Shown: one piece after another, positions 22,001 to 35,955 of the stretch
How the letters are laid out: every line of letters begins with the position of its first letter
Numbering within the stretch: the stretch's first letter is position 1
Assembly (NCBI GenBank): GCA_030704615.1
Contig: CM060733.1
Coordinates: 20,460,001-20,524,000 of the forward strand
Direction: 5' to 3'
Source of the DNA: Takakia lepidozioides
Taxonomy: Eukaryota > Streptophyta > Takakiopsida > Takakiales > Takakiaceae
Length of the DNA: 64,000 bases
Made by a program: the position numbers and the translations under genes
The notes under the pieces: model-generated
What the model was told of the DNA's origin: nothing
What the model saw: the letters and a program-made list of their open reading frames with translations, nothing else
The model's database searches: none

Positions 22001-25000
22001 ATCAGCACAGCTTCACTTTTCAATTAAGAGTATCTCTGTTTCGTGTGACTGCAGCTACTGGAGGAAAGCGCGGGCTCTTTCCCTCCTTCTGAGGCTACTG
22101 CAAGGGAGGCTGATTGGATATTTGACCGAGCATTTGGCCATTTGGCTGCTCCCCCGCGTCCTGAATTTGGGCGTATCTCCAAATTGGAGAAGTCTGATGT
22201 TGTTAAGCAGATTGCAAATGTGCTTCAGATGTTACACGAGGACAAATTTGAGGTGGGTGTTTTTGATATTATGTTGTTTCTGCATGAACTAAGGAGGTGT
22301 CTTTTTGCGTTTGTGGATGGGGTTTTGTTCTGCAACCAACTGTTATATATGACTTGGATGTTGGTTTTGCCACAGTTGCCTTTTATTGGGATGTATCGTA
22401 AGGACAAATGCCCAAATCTTTGTTGGGAACCTGTTGATGACTACGATGCAGAGGATAGACCGAAGCTATTTCACTACAAGGTGTGTCTTCAGTTGTTAGT
22501 GGTCTTGCTTGGATTAGGTTCCAGTTTGAGTTGTCTTGCTATTTAGTACGTTCAAAGTGTAGTGGCATCGTGGTCAAACAGTCTTTGAGTCTGGACTTTC
22601 AACCAGGTGTGTTTTCTTTACATTTTGATTTCAAGTTGCTTGTAGCATGTTCAAGTTGCCCACTAAAAAGATGTTTGTATAGTTTGACTTTGACTGAATT
22701 TGGTACTTATTTGTTCTTCTGCTTGTATGGTTGGGCAAACTTTGTTCTTTCTGTCTGGCTGTCCCAGTAAGTCTTGGCAGGTTGCTGCTCTTATGGCCCG
22801 TCCTCCTCTTTCAAGCTTTTCTGCATTCTTATTGGTCATTCTCACGTGATCTCTGGAGGTGTGGTTGCAGGCCTTGTGGGCAGTGCAGCAGTGGGATAGA
22901 AAATGGCTACTCCTCCAGCGCCGGAGAGTCGCCCTTCAGTCAGCTTATGAGAAGCGTATACCAAGTGATACTAGAGAGGATCCTGAAAAAGAGGAGCTTG
23001 TGGAGAGGCTGCTGCAGGCGCTGGCAGATTCCTCATCAGAACAGGCAATAGATGATGTGGATGCAAAGTTTAACCTCCACTTCCCACCTGATGAAGTTGA
23101 AATTGTCGAAGGGGGGTTCAAGCGTCCAAAACGGCGATCACTATACAGCATCTGTCGCAAAGCTGGTCTCGGGACTGTGGCAAGGCATTTTGGTCTTAGC
23201 CCCGACCAGTTTGGCGAGAATCTTCAAGCTATGTACAAGGTGGAATTCTTGCCATCTCCCTCTGTCTCTGTTGTGTTTTCTCTTGCAAATCCAGTCTGGT
23301 CCCGCAGAAAAACTATATGCTGTGTCCCACTGGCGCTCCAGGCCTCCCCTGGACGTAAGATATTTCTTGTTGTCCCATAAATTCTTATGGTGCCCAGTCA
23401 ATTTATGACCGATTCCTTTTGCCCTTTTCTATGCATGTGTGGTTGAATTATGGCCAGCCACATGCAGCTTTATTCCCAAAGGCCAGTCCCTCTGGAGGGA
23501 GCCTTCCGCGATGGTTGTGGGTCTCATTCTGCTCTCTGTCCCCTGTTCTGTCGCTTCATTATGGGTCTACGCCCACAAGGTTCCTGGATAAAAAGTAGGA
23601 CATTGGTTCCATGTGGAAGAGCTTTGACCCTTCTTGGGGTCAATTCTCAGGCAAAGATGTGTCCAATTGATGCAATGGTAAATGAGTTCTCCTGCAAAAC
23701 TTGCATCAGCTCCCTTCCCAGAGGTAATTTCCAGCAAGCCTTCCATTATTGTAGGCCTGCAATTCCTCCCCCTGATCCTTCTCCTCTCCTCTTCTTTCTG
23801 CTGAATGGTAAGTGTCTGCTGAATGGTAGTGCTTGTTTTTGTTGCAGAGGCATGAAGTTGAGGATGAAGCATATTCACCCGATGAGCTTGCAACCAAGTT
23901 TGTCAGTACCTCTAAGGAGAAGGACGGCGAGTTTAGGGATACTCAGTCTGTGCTACGTGGTGCCCGACACATGGTGATTCTTTGTCTCCCCTCTTTCCCA
24001 TGGGCTCTCTGGCCTCCATGGACATCATAAACTTCTGTATTGCCATGATCCAAAGTGTTGTGTGGGGGTTTCATCTACACTCCAGCAGCCGCTGCTTGTT
24101 TATCTTCTTCATGCAAAAAATGAATATCGACTGACTGATTAAGGCATTTTCACATCTTCAGGTAGCGGTTGAAATCAGCGCAGAGCCGGCAGTGCGGGAG
24201 TATGTCCGTAACATCTACACTGACAAGGCGGTGGTCAGCACCAAGCCAACCCCAGACGGCAATAATGCAATTGACTCTTTCCACGAATATGCAGGCATGA
24301 AGTGGCTCCTAAACAAACCCGTCAGTGCATTTGATGATGCACAGTGGCTTCTTATCCAGAAAGCTGAAGAAGAAAAGCTTTTGGAGGTCACAGTTGGGTT
24401 GCAGAAGGAGGTGATGGGAAACACACTGATGCAGGAGTTTGAGTCGTTATATCTGAGTGAAGGTGTGAGCCGTACTGCACAGCTATGGAATGAACAGCGG
24501 AAGGACAATTTAAGGGATTCATTGTTGACTCTTCTACTCCCGTCAATGGAAAAGGAGGTCCGGATGGTGATGGCAGCACGGGCTAAGCAATGGGTGGCTG
24601 TGCAGTGTGGGTCAAAGCTTTGGAGTAAGATTGCTGTTGCCCTTACCTACATCGAACACCATTGACCATGAAGACCGAATGGATGATGCATTGGCCCCTC
24701 GTGTTCTAGCCTGTTGCTGGGGTGCAGGCAACCCAGCCACCACATTTGTGATGCTGGATGCAGCTGGCGAGGTCATGAATGTGTTATATACAGGGTACCT
24801 GAATATTCGTGCTGTGAGTCCTGAGCAGACAGCACGGAAGAAAAATGATCAGGACCGGTTGCTTCAGTTTATGCGGGACGATCAACCCCATGTGGTTGTG
24901 TTGGGGGCCGCGAACCTGCAATGCCGCCATTTGAAAGCTTCTATTTTCGAAGTATGTTATCGTGCCATCTGTTGCTCAACTTCTTCCTCTGCCATGAAAT

Positions 25001-28000
25001 ATGGAAGTTCTCCACCAGTGATTCGCTGAAATGTTCCATGATTTACATCCACAGTTTCCTAAGGCTATGAGTGTCTGCCAGTTGGGCTCTGGTTTTGAAT
25101 CTCTTTGCCCATGTGATGCACATGGGAAAGGGTACTGATAGGCCAGGTAATTGTATTGTATTGTATTAAACGATAGACTTAGAAATCTCTCGTGTAGTGA
25201 TTGTGAAATCTTTCTTTGTTCGGTTGCAGATATTAAGTCGCAGTAGTAAGGTGGTCTGATTGTCATGTGGTCTGTACCTCTGCAGGTGATCTTTAAGGTT
25301 GTTGAAGAGCATCCCCGTGACTTGGCAGAGGGTTTAGATATGATAAAAGTGGTTTATGGTGATGAATCCATACCGATGCTCTATGAGAATTCTCAGATAT
25401 CTCAAGAGCAGCTTCCTGGACAACCAGGTCTGTGTTTTCAGTTTGTTGTCATTTTAGGGGGACTAATCTGTTTTTTGTAGCCATTATTTGGGATAGCCTT
25501 GTTTTTTCAGATTGCTAGCCTGACAGCCAGGGACATAAACTGGCTGCTTTTCCTCTCTTAGTGTGCCTGCTAGGCATCATGACGTAGCAATGATTCATCT
25601 TCCACCTGTATCTTCTGGACCATACGGAGGTTTCAGGAGCTTTGTATCAGCTGTTTGCATTATCTGTTGACTTTCTGAGGAATTTTGCAGGTATAGTAAG
25701 ACGGGCTGTTGCTTTGGGTCGTTTTCTTCAAAACCCAGTTGCTATGATCGCATCACTATGCGGGCCAGGCAAGGAGGTCCTTTCCTTAAGGTTCAACTCG
25801 ATGCAGAGTAGTTTGACGCCAGAGGAAGTGTATGAGGCGATTGAACGCGTTATGGTGACCATAACCAACCAAGTGGGAATCGACATCAATCTAGCAGCTT
25901 CACATGAATGGTTGTTTTCCCCATTGCAGTTCATTGCAGGTCTGGGACCTCGCAAGGCAGGTGCCATTCAGCGAGCTATACAAAGTGCAGGGCGCGTGAA
26001 CACGCGAAGGGAGCTTTTTGCTGTCTTGGGACTAATGGAGCGGAAGGTGTTTATGAATGCTTCAGGCTTCATACGTGTTCGTGGGAGTGGGCAGGCAGCG
26101 TCTGGGACTCAAACTTTGGACCCACTGGATGACACTCGCATCCATCCAGAGTTCTATGATGAGGCCAAAAGCATGGCAGAGGTGGCGTTTAAGGAGGAGT
26201 TCCGGCAAAATGATGAAGACGTAGATGAAGACACTCTAGATATGGCAGTGGAGCATGTGATGACAAATCCCCATGTGTTAAAGTCAGTTGACATCGAGGC
26301 ATACGCCATGGAGTTAAAGAGGCAGGGAAAAGCCAGTAAGTTACAGACCCTTGCGCTGATCAAATCTGAGCTGCAGCATGGTTTCCGTGACTGGCGTGAC
26401 CCCTACAAGGAACCCAACCAGGATGAGGAATTTTATCTGCTAAGCGGGGAGAGCGAGGACACACTGACGGAAGGGCGTATAGTCCATGCCACGGTCAAGA
26501 AATTACAGCAAAATCGTGTGATGTGTACTTTGGAGTCTGGTCTGCTGGGTATCATTCAGAAAGAGGATCTTTCTGACGAGAGAGATGTCGAACCATCTGA
26601 GAAAGTGGCTGAAGGGATTATGGTGACATGCCGTGTTAAAGCTGTCCAGAAGGCCAAGTACTTGGTGGACTTGACTTGCAAGTGAGGGTTTAAGCGTTTT
26701 GTCATCTGTTGCAAAAATGTTTGCACATTTTGCTAGTGTTTAAACAATGGAAAACATCAGCATTTCCTTTCTCTGACTTTCTGATGCAACGTGGGGTTTT
26801 TAGCCTAATAGAAACAATTTCTCTCTGTCTGTCTGTCTCACCTCCAAGCTCCTCTGCTGATATTACAGACCCAAGAGGAAAACTCATCCTGATTCATTCT
26901 CTGTCAAATTTCCCATCAGTAGTTGTGGTGTTTAAAGTTGGTTTACACATACATGGATTGAGACAGGCAGGTCGATGTACCTTCTCGAGAGGAATAAAGT
27001 GCAGTCAGCAGTGTACACAAGGTGGAGACAAAACAGTTAGTTTTTCTCTTCCCTATATGCTAGGAGATCAGCGTGACGTATGATTGTCTTTTGGAGACAG
27101 ATCATCCTTGTCTAGGTATTGTGAATTTGTCATTGTTCCAAATCTTATCAGGATTTCAACTTTTTTCCTTGCTTGCTTACTTGAAAGTGAATATTTGCAG
27201 GGGTAGCGATTTGAGGGGGGAACATTGGGGTGAGCAACAGCGGCGTGATCGCTATTATTCGCAGGACGACAACTTCTTGCGGAGTGAACAGGAAAAAGCT
27301 CGTAAGAAGAAAGAAGAGGATAAGAAGAAGGCCTTCAAACCGCGAATGATTGTACACCCACAGTTCCAGAACGTGTCTGTGGACGATGCAACCAAGGTAG
27401 GATCAAGGAGCAATACACGTTAGGTCAGGTGGGATAGTATATATTTTGGTTTCCTGTCTGGTTTCAGGGTGCAGTGAAAGTCTAAGATTTCTCTGTTTGT
27501 GTGAACGGTTGAACGAGGATTATTGAGGATAGTAGTTAAAAGTACTGATTTCCATCCAATGTGCATGATGGAATTGCAGGCTCTCGCGGAAAAAGATGTA
27601 GGTGAAGTCGTGATCAGGCCAAGCAGCAAGGGTCCAACTCATTTGTCAATGACCTTGAAGTTCTATGATGATGTTTACACTAACATTGACATAGCAGAGG
27701 GGGGCAAGGAAAGCCGGGACATGACCAGCTTTCTTCGTCTTGGGAAGACACTTACGATTGGTGACGAAACCTTTGAAGATCTTGATGAGGTTTGTATTGC
27801 ATGAGAACCATATGCCACCTGTCAGGTGTACTGTCTGTCCTTGAGGTTCTGAGAGAGGAGATAATGTGGAAGCTATACCATTTGCTGTAGATTACTATTA
27901 GGCACTGCAGATATTGGGAAAAGTAGTGGATTAATCATATATAGCTTAGGGTATCCACTAGATTCTTGAGCTGTTGGGCTGATCAAGTCGTTGGGTCTTT

Positions 28001-31000
28001 GACATTCTCCTTTGTGTATTATGGACTTGACACATCTCAGTGGATGACCCCTATCTCATTAAAGTGTGTTTTCTACCTTGCTGACTGTGGGTGCTGCTGG
28101 ATAGAGAAGGGATAATGGATATCTGTTTGGTAGAGGAAGCTGCTTCTGCCACAATGATTTAAGCCAAAAAGTCAATGGTTGCAGGTGATTGCCCGGTATG
28201 TGGACCCTTTGGTCAGTTTTTTGCGAGAGATGCTTCGCTATCGGAAGTTCAAGCAGGGTTCTAAGGCTGAAGTTGATGATGTTTTGCGGACAGACAAGGC
28301 TGAAAACCCAATGCGCATACCATATTGCTTCTCTGTGTCTCTTGAGCATCCTGGTGCCTTCATGCTCTCGTACGTGCGTGCTGTTAATCCCCACCATGAA
28401 TATATTTCCCTGTCACCAAAGGGTTTTCGATATCGTAAGAAAATGTTTGACAGCATTGACAAGCTGGTCGCTTATTTTCAGAAGCATTTCAATGATCCAC
28501 TTCCCGAGGCACCACCACGCCGAGCGCTGGCTGCCATGGTTCCACCTCGTAGCCCAGCTCCTAGTAGCTACAGTGCCGGAAGCTATGGGTATAGTGCAGG
28601 GTCAAGAAAACCGACAGAATCTGGTGGTTCAGGCTATGATTCCAGGAACAGTTGGGATCATGATCGCCCCAGGGGCAACAGTAGAGGAGGTGGGTGGGGC
28701 CGTGGTAGGGGGGGACGAGAGGAGGGCAATGGTGGGGGATTCAGAGGCCGGTCTGGCAGAGGAGGATCCTCTGGAGGATGGGAGGATGGGTCTGGAGGGG
28801 GGTCCTGGGGTAAAGGGACTTCAAGTGGCTGGGAGAGTGGGCCACCTGGAGGTGCTTCTAGAGGAGGTGCATGGGAGAATGCTCCTCCAGCTGGTGTGTC
28901 ATCTGGAGGCAGCAGTTGGGACAAAATTCCACCAGCAGGAAGTTCTGGAGGGGGGGTTTGGGACAGTGTGATAGGTGGTGCAGCCTCTGGTGGGTGGGAT
29001 AATGGATCAGCGGGTGGGTGGGAGAAGGGTGGGAATTCCACTGGAGGGGCCAGTGGATGGGATAGTGCACCTGTTGGCGCCTCTTCAGGTGGTTGGGATA
29101 AAGGGTCAGCTGATGTGCCCTCTGGTGGCAGCGGCTGGGAAAAAAGTGGGAACCCAAGCACCACAGCTGGAGGGGCCAGTGGTGGGTGGGAGAAGGGTGG
29201 GAATTCCATTGGAGGGGCCAGTGGATGGGATAGTGCACCTGTTGGCGCCTCTTCAGGTGGTTGGGATAAAGGGTCAGCTGATCCGTCCTCTGGTGGCAGC
29301 GGCTGGGAAAAAAGTGGGAACCCAAGCACCACGGCTGGAGGGGCCAGTGGATGGGACAGTGCTGCTGCTGATGCTACTCCTGGTGGTTGGGGTAAAACCT
29401 CAGCAGGTGCAGCCTCTGGTGGGGCAAGTTGGGACAAGGGTGGTAACACAAATGCCACTCGAGGGCCCAGTGGATGGGATAGTACTGCCACTGTTGTCTC
29501 TTCTGAAGGTGGAGGCTGGGACAGTGCAGCAGGCGGCACCTCCTCTCTGAGTGGCTGGGACTCTGCATCAAATGACAGGGATTTCAACTCAGGTTTTCTG
29601 AACATGTGCAGTAGTGGGTCTTAGGATGAGCGATTCTAGTATTGGTTTCAGCTGCTGAAAGAAGAGGTTGGAATTCACCTATAAATATGTTATGTTGTTG
29701 ATTGTTAGTTATACCTGGAGATGTGCCCCTACATATACAAGAATTGGTCCGTTCCTCACTTGACTCTGGAATTGTCCTGCTTTCCCTAAAGCAGTTGATT
29801 CTGCTACAAAGTTGATGCACTCTGATCTCCTGTCATTAGGAACTGATGACTGAACGGCTGTTAAGGTAGTAAAGTTTCAAAAGACCAGACTAAGCAATTT
29901 GGTGTGATATATATGTTATGATGTATTTTACATTATGATGTACCTGTTCCACAACCAAAGTGCTGAAACAAGTAGGTGTTCATGGTATTGTGGTTTTTAC
30001 ACACACAGAAATTCACATTGATGTCAAAGCATGTGAAACTGGGAGTCTCCCCAGAGATGAGCTTCCTGGAGTAGTATCAGGCTCTGCTTTAATTGCTTTA
30101 GAAACCCTTTGCAAAATTCCTACTTTAATTCAAAATTAAGTTTTATGCGGAGGTCTGTTGTCTCATGATAATTTTACATAACAGGTCACCGCCGAAGTGA
30201 AGAACATGCAGGCAGGGGGAGGTGGAATCAGACTGGAGGCAGGGGTGGAAGAGATAGGGCAGCCTGGGAGCAAGGAGGGCTTCAGAGTGGAGCCAATCCC
30301 AATAGCAATGGTTGGGGCCGGGATGCTGCTGCAGCATCTCCAGCACGAACACCATTACAGACTAATTGGAACGAGGGGGCCAGCACACCAGCGCACGGCA
30401 GGGCTGACTGGGAACAGTCAACTCCAGCTCACGCGACTTCGTCTGGAACTCAAGCCCGGACACTTCCTTCAGGTACTGAAATGGAGCTTCATAGGACTTG
30501 CATGACTTAAATGGTCTTAAATGGTTGGTACCCCGTAGAGACTGAATGACTTTGTGTCACATATGGACCCAAGAGTACCGAGGTTACTGATATCTCGTAG
30601 GGGATGACCTGATCTTTACTACATTATATGGTACATTCGCTGGTGCAGAACACCCTTGCATGGAAGAAATATGGGCCTGGAAGCCCCTAAACCTGTCTAT
30701 GGCTCAAATAGATGGGGACCTGAGTCCAGATATTGTTAATCTGGCCCGCATGTACAGCCGATCTGCAAAGTGAAGTTGGGAAGATCATTAACATACATGG
30801 ATCAACATGGACCCAGTGAACCCACTTAAGGCTGTAATAATATCAGCTGATGTTGTCAGTGGGGAAGGTAGCCTTGAAGCTTGCCCTAAGAAAAAGAGTG
30901 TATGGTTTCTTATTCTATTACAAATGATTGACTATAGTTCCCTTAACGAAACAGTCCAAGCTAAGATACTGTTTGTGTTCAATTTGGCAGATGATAGCAG

Positions 31001-31415
31001 TTGGGAACAAAGTACTGGCAAAGATTCAGGAAAGAATGATTGGGGAACTCAAAAGATGGACATCCCTCCTGGTGGTGACTGGGGATCCTCAGAGCCGGCA
31101 GCCCCTGGGGTGCCAGACTCTGGAAATGAGCCAAGCGTGCCAGGTAGCATTGGAGGTTGGGAACAGGACAAGAATTTGAAAGCACCAACAGGTGGATGGG
31201 GTGATAGTAGTCAGCCATCTTCTGCAAGTGGTGATGGATGGGAACAGCCGGCCAAAACATTGACAGGTGGTTGGGGTGATAGTAGCCAGCCATCTGTGGC
31301 AACTGGTGATGGCTGGGACCAGCCGATGGAGAAGAATGACAAAAGCATCGACGGGTGGTGGCAGAAGGAGAACCCACCACAGCCAGTACCCCCTGGCACT
31401 GGGTATACTTCATAG
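19042..31415 (+). CDS. SPT6L: Transcription elongation factor SPT6 (plant SPT6-like), 18 exons
   Basis: SPT6 is a nuclear histone chaperone that travels with RNA polymerase II. Reconstructed exons: 19042-19141, 19333-19462, 19852-19939, 20587-20755, 21061-21196, 21467-21785, 22055-22252, 22376-22480, 22871-23239, 23848-23973, 24162-24951, 25286-25427, 25691-26681, 27201-27396, 27580-27789, 28185-29592, 30185-30472 and 30991-31415. All phases agree except inside exon 11, where one extra base shifts the frame (see findings). The product is about 2,062 residues, longer than the roughly 1,650 I recall for Arabidopsis SPT6L. Order: acidic N-terminus (1-250, with MADFIVDEE), helix-turn-helix core, YqgF-like domain (RVLACCWGAG, about 760), helix-hairpin-helix (GLGPRKAG, about 973), S1 domain (EGRIVHATVKKL, about 1150), tandem SH2 (FKPRMIVHPQFQN; NPMRIPYCF; NPHHEYI) and a Trp/Gly-rich tail (1530-2062). 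The tail is the ARGONAUTE-binding GW/WG platform of plant SPT6L. Confidence 0.93.
20395..20540 (+). repeat. Dispersed repeat copy 1, in an SPT6 intron
   Basis: The block with tgtgttccgc, aaactgaccg, aaggctacggcaaacaacc and tcttatgag matches similar blocks at about 34840-34915 and, more weakly, 61960-62015, all on the plus strand. This copy sits in SPT6 intron 3 and lacks the 5' half seen in the other two copies. Confidence 0.6.
29013..29348 (+). repeat. In-frame 168-bp tandem duplication in the SPT6 Trp/Gly tail
   Basis: Two nearly identical 168-bp units (29013-29180 and 29181-29348) each encode 56 residues with four tryptophans in Gly-Trp context. Few differences separate them (for example gatgtgccc against gatccgtcc), so the duplication is recent. 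It preserves the frame and adds four GW-type motifs. Confidence 0.88.
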
Positions 31416-32535
31416 TAACCCATCCCATGATATAGTTGTGTTAGCCGAATACATCAGCAACACTAGATAACTTGTGTATTTTATTTGGCATCAAATGGGT
31501 ACTCAGAACAGAAGGTGTTTTGCACAGCACTCTCTAAGAATATATGGTATACGAAGGTCCAGATAGGTAGACTGTGACACAGGCACTTGTAGTCAAAGTG
31601 GTGTAAAAGAAACTGCAGTTAGATGGAAAATCAAATCACTCATGTTATGGTAGTTTATGTGTTTTAAACAGCTCTACGGGTTGGCCTGCTCTGTGAGAAC
31701 TCGTAACTCAAGTGGTGAGGGGTTTTTGGTGCCATTGCCTATTGCTTCAAATCTACTATTTCCTTTGTAGCCCCTCCAAATGGGTCTATGACATATTTTT
31801 CAAACACAAGCTCGTTGTCTGGGAAGTTCTTGAGAGAGAGTAGGATCTGAAACTAGTTGTTTCTTCTTGCTCTCCCACAAGTTTCTGAAGTCCTTTTAAT
31901 TGTCACAGATGACTATCATAGCTCACGAGGCACAAAAAGGTTTCTCGTTTTTCTTCTGTCTCTTTACATGTTAAGGGAAATCCCAATATTAGCTGATGTG
32001 AAGTTAAGTGTGATCTCTGAGCAATTTTGCAGATAAAGAAAAATTGCAATTCTGTGTTGGGTAGGTGACAAAAATGGGTATATGTATCTACCATGGATAG
32101 AGTCATGGCTTTGAAAGACACAAGATCTGTTAAAGTCTACCCTCTATGCTTGGGTGTGTATATTTGCAACACCTAGTTGTATGTGGTGAGTTGGTCTAGA
32201 GCACATCTTCAGTGAACACATTTAGCATTTGGAGGTTTTAGAAACCACCTCAAAAGCCCTGTTGGATGTAGAGTAATTACAGTGAAGTCCGGCCAATCAA
32301 CTTAGTAACACACTGCTACTTGGGCAGCATGTGAATTCAAAAATGATATGATAATTTCCTGAGAACGGTGCATTCTACGGCCCATCCCACCATTGGAACA
32401 TCTCTCTGAAGCATGACATATGTGCAACATAGTGGTCTTAAGTTCAACCACTCTTTGTCAAGAGCTCGATGATCAAAAGAGAATTGAAAACACATACTCC
32501 AGGTAACAAAAGTGGTTTCCTCTGTGAGTCTGCAA
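31416..32535. other. Intergenic region between convergent SPT6 and ZNG1-like genes
   Basis: About 1.1 kb separates the SPT6 stop from the stop of the opposite-strand GTPase gene, so the two genes converge. It should hold both 3' UTRs. No coding frame, RNA gene or repeat was recognised. Confidence 0.4.
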
Positions 32536-35500
32536 TCAAAATGCTAGACATGCTTTGAAAGATTCCAGGAGGGATGCCCTGTTCAGATTCTTGCCTGAAA
32601 CACAACATGGCTTACATCAGTCTATATTAGTACAAACATCGCACACAGTACTTCCTCCCAACTTTTCAATTAAACTCTATCCATCTTTGAAACACATAAC
32701 TACCATCAACAGCTAAGCATCAAACTGAAATTACAAACTAATTTGATGAGCTTGGCTCTGAAGATTTTGATTGCCAGCCTACTTTCTTGAAGTTGTGTAC
32801 TTCAAAAAGATGAGGCACACCGTATTACGAGAACAAAATTCAAAAGTGAACAAATCCCTACAAGGTTATGTGGCATACATGCTAACAGAGGATGAAGTTG
32901 CAGGCAGACAATGGAGTTGAGGGTGAGATAAAATCTTACCTATAAAAACCAGTCGATTTATCCTCTTGTCCTCTTGTCTCCAAGGTCGACTTGGAAGAAT
33001 CTCATAAAGATCACGAACAGCCTACACCGATGTGCATTTTTAGCACATCTCAAGCCCTACTAGCCTCCATAAGACTCTCCCAGGACCACATGTGACCTAC
33101 ATCTTTAGGTCCTTTCATTACACTTGTAGTGTGTTCAAAAACTGTTATTAGGCCACACGATGCCACAAACCTTCTCTAGCATTTGCCCCATCTAGTAATT
33201 GTACCACAGTGTGCACTCCTGATGGTATCAAATGAAGTTAATGATTCTGCTCATTCAAATTTATGCTGATTGATACTTGTCTTTGAGTGTGGCCTCCTCA
33301 TGACAGTGACGGATTACCTGAAGCATGTGCATGTCATCAGACCCATGGATGTTTAACACTCCTTTGACACGATAGAATTCTCGTTCCTTATCTCCCTCCC
33401 ACAAAAGCTCCCCAAGCCAATCATTCACCTGGCAACCTCCAGTGGAACAAATTGCAGTCACTATGATGAAGAGATGATCGAAGATGTTAAAAGGAAAAAT
33501 GTGCCTGAATCGCTATAAATCTTTCATAGCCATGCCATCCTTTTCTTGAAATTTGAGGCCATGAGCACCAGTGAGCAGTGGTCTGATCTCAACAGCATGA
33601 CAGCATATCATACTACCCATGTTCCACGGTGTGAAACAGACAGACAGAGAGAGGTAAGTGCGATTAGAGACCTTACTTTTCTAAGGTCAGCAGATTCTGC
33701 TGCAGAGATGCTGACAGTACCCACAGTATGGTCGTGCACATCATGTCCCTCCAGCAGCAGGAGTGCCTTCACGTCCACAGACCTCTGTTCCCCATAGAGC
33801 TGTGAGTGCCCACCTTGCCACTATTATCTTATTCTGGAAATCACCTTTGCCACCCTCTGTAACTAACTCCACAAACTTTTACTAACCGGCCCCATGACCC
33901 TAAGCCCGGAGGGAGAGATGAGCATTTAGGAAAAATGTACCTACACCACAAAAAAGCAAAACTGACCTCCCTTTCTCACTTCCATCTCACATGTGAGAGA
34001 GAAGTGTCACCTGGATATCATAAGCTCTCCGATTCAGGAGAGCTTTGAGGTCAACTTGGCTTCGAATGGAGGGCACAATTTCAGCTAGGGCATTAATGCT
34101 TCGAATCTGCGATTCCAGGTCAGTGAGCACGGACGGCCCACCCATGACAAGATCAACCTTGTTGAGAAGCACCACGTCCTGCAGGCTCTTGTGCTATCAG
34201 ACTCGATGCTCAAGTCTTGAGAAAGTTCGAGTCTGACAAGACTTTTCAATATTACAAGAAAACAGTACACCTGAGCCAAACAAAGTGTCAACTGTCCTGG
34301 CAGTCCAAACTGCTACATTCTAAAGGATAATACTACTCTTTTGATTAGTACATGCAGCTCTGTACATATATGGCTTAGCTATCTACACATTGGGCTTATG
34401 GAGGTAATATACACCAACAAATTCCCACACCAGAGCCCATATAGGAAGCCACACAATGGCCACGAAAAGTAAAGTACACACACCGCGAAGGCAATTTGCA
34501 GGTATGCTTCATTGACTGGACCAGCATCTTGTGCATCACCAAGCTGTTTCCTTATATTTCTTGCATCAACCACCTGCTGACCCACGTTTTACCCACTGGC
34601 TTACCCTTGCACTCAGAATGACAACATAGCAAGCTGCCTACACGTGCTCCACACATCTCTCTTTAGCAGAAGCAACAACTTCAGGGTATTGTGCAAATTC
34701 TGTTTTTGTCTCTTTCTTTCTCTCCCTCTAGATGCTTGTGTAAAGGGATTTCAGGAGGATATCTGGAACGGATCAATTGTCTGTTCCAAGGTAAGTCATA
34801 CTACCGGCGTCAGCCCCTGACAAAGGTATTTTCTGTCCCTTTGTGTTCCACCCAAACTGAGCGCGGAGTCAATGGCCACAAGGCTACAGCAAACAACATC
34901 TTATGAGTACATTCTTTCTCTCCCTCTAGGCACTAAGCCATCCCAAGCGGACTCAAGGGATTGTCTAACCTCTCTTTTGGTTTTCCCTTGCCCTATAGGC
35001 CCTCTGAGCCTCCTATGGATGTAGTAATATTGATTTCCTCATCTCTGTGTTGACTAGTAAAACATTGATGAATTGAGATAAAGACATCACGCCCCAATTA
35101 GCACCTGCAGAAAGACCAGTCAAAGACTGAAACACAACTGGGTGTAACTCCAACAGGTGACCTGCAAAGTATTCAGAACATGAGAAAAACAACATACCGT
35201 AACTATGGAGTCCAGACGAACAGGGGATTCAAGTTGATCATCAATCCAGAGAATGGATGCCACTGGGCCTGGATTGGCAAGCCCTGTCGTCTCCAACAAA
35301 ATGTGATCAAATCTGCAGCACCCATGTACGTTCTTGTTGACCTCTTCCCAACCAAGCACTGGTTTAAGGTGGCCTACCTCATTCACATGAGTAAAGTTCA
35401 TCTACCCCCTTGGTGCTTGGACAACAAGGAACAGCCAAGTGACTTTATATCCATATTGTCAATTCTCAGCTACAGAAGGACTACAGCTTGAAACAAAAGG

Positions 35501-35910
35501 AAAATTCGAAGGAAGGGAAAGCACAGGTATATTGTTACGCTACAAGGCTGTGCCACTTCAAGAGATACCAGAGGCTTGGTTCCAGAGGTGACTGTCTGAC
35601 TGGGAGCTTCTCCCATAGAAGAATCAGCCAGCAAATTGAAAGAATCCCTTTCCAACTCTATGCTAAGCAACCGAATTCAAGTTGTCACGTTGGCATGTGA
35701 GGGCATCTTCTAGAAACCCTCCGAATTGAGAGAGGTCTCAGGTTGGCATGAGGAAGGTCTTCCAATCCCTGAAGCTTTAAAAGCCAGATCCCTGGAAACA
35801 GATTCTAAATTTCCACGGATCTTCAGTCAAAGCATTCCATTTAATGCCATCTGTCCAACAGATCAACTGGAACAACATAAAGACAGACAAGTGGATAAAG
35901 GCCAAACTAT

Positions 35911-35955
<45 letters not shown>

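Noticed and set aside
23450-23977. 175-codon plus-strand frame in SPT6 intron 9 and exon 10
   Set aside because: It crosses a verified acceptor and exon in the wrong frame and has no recognisable content.
24625-24674. 50-bp intron in SPT6 exon 11
   Set aside because: It would restore the frame and has a GTAAGA donor, but it removes the conserved LWxKV segment and lacks a pyrimidine tract before the acceptor. Kept only as an alternative under findings.
28658-29605. Long minus-strand Pro/Ser-rich open frame
   Set aside because: It is the antisense shadow of the Gly/Trp-rich SPT6 exon 16, where repetitive GGNTGG codons leave the complement open.
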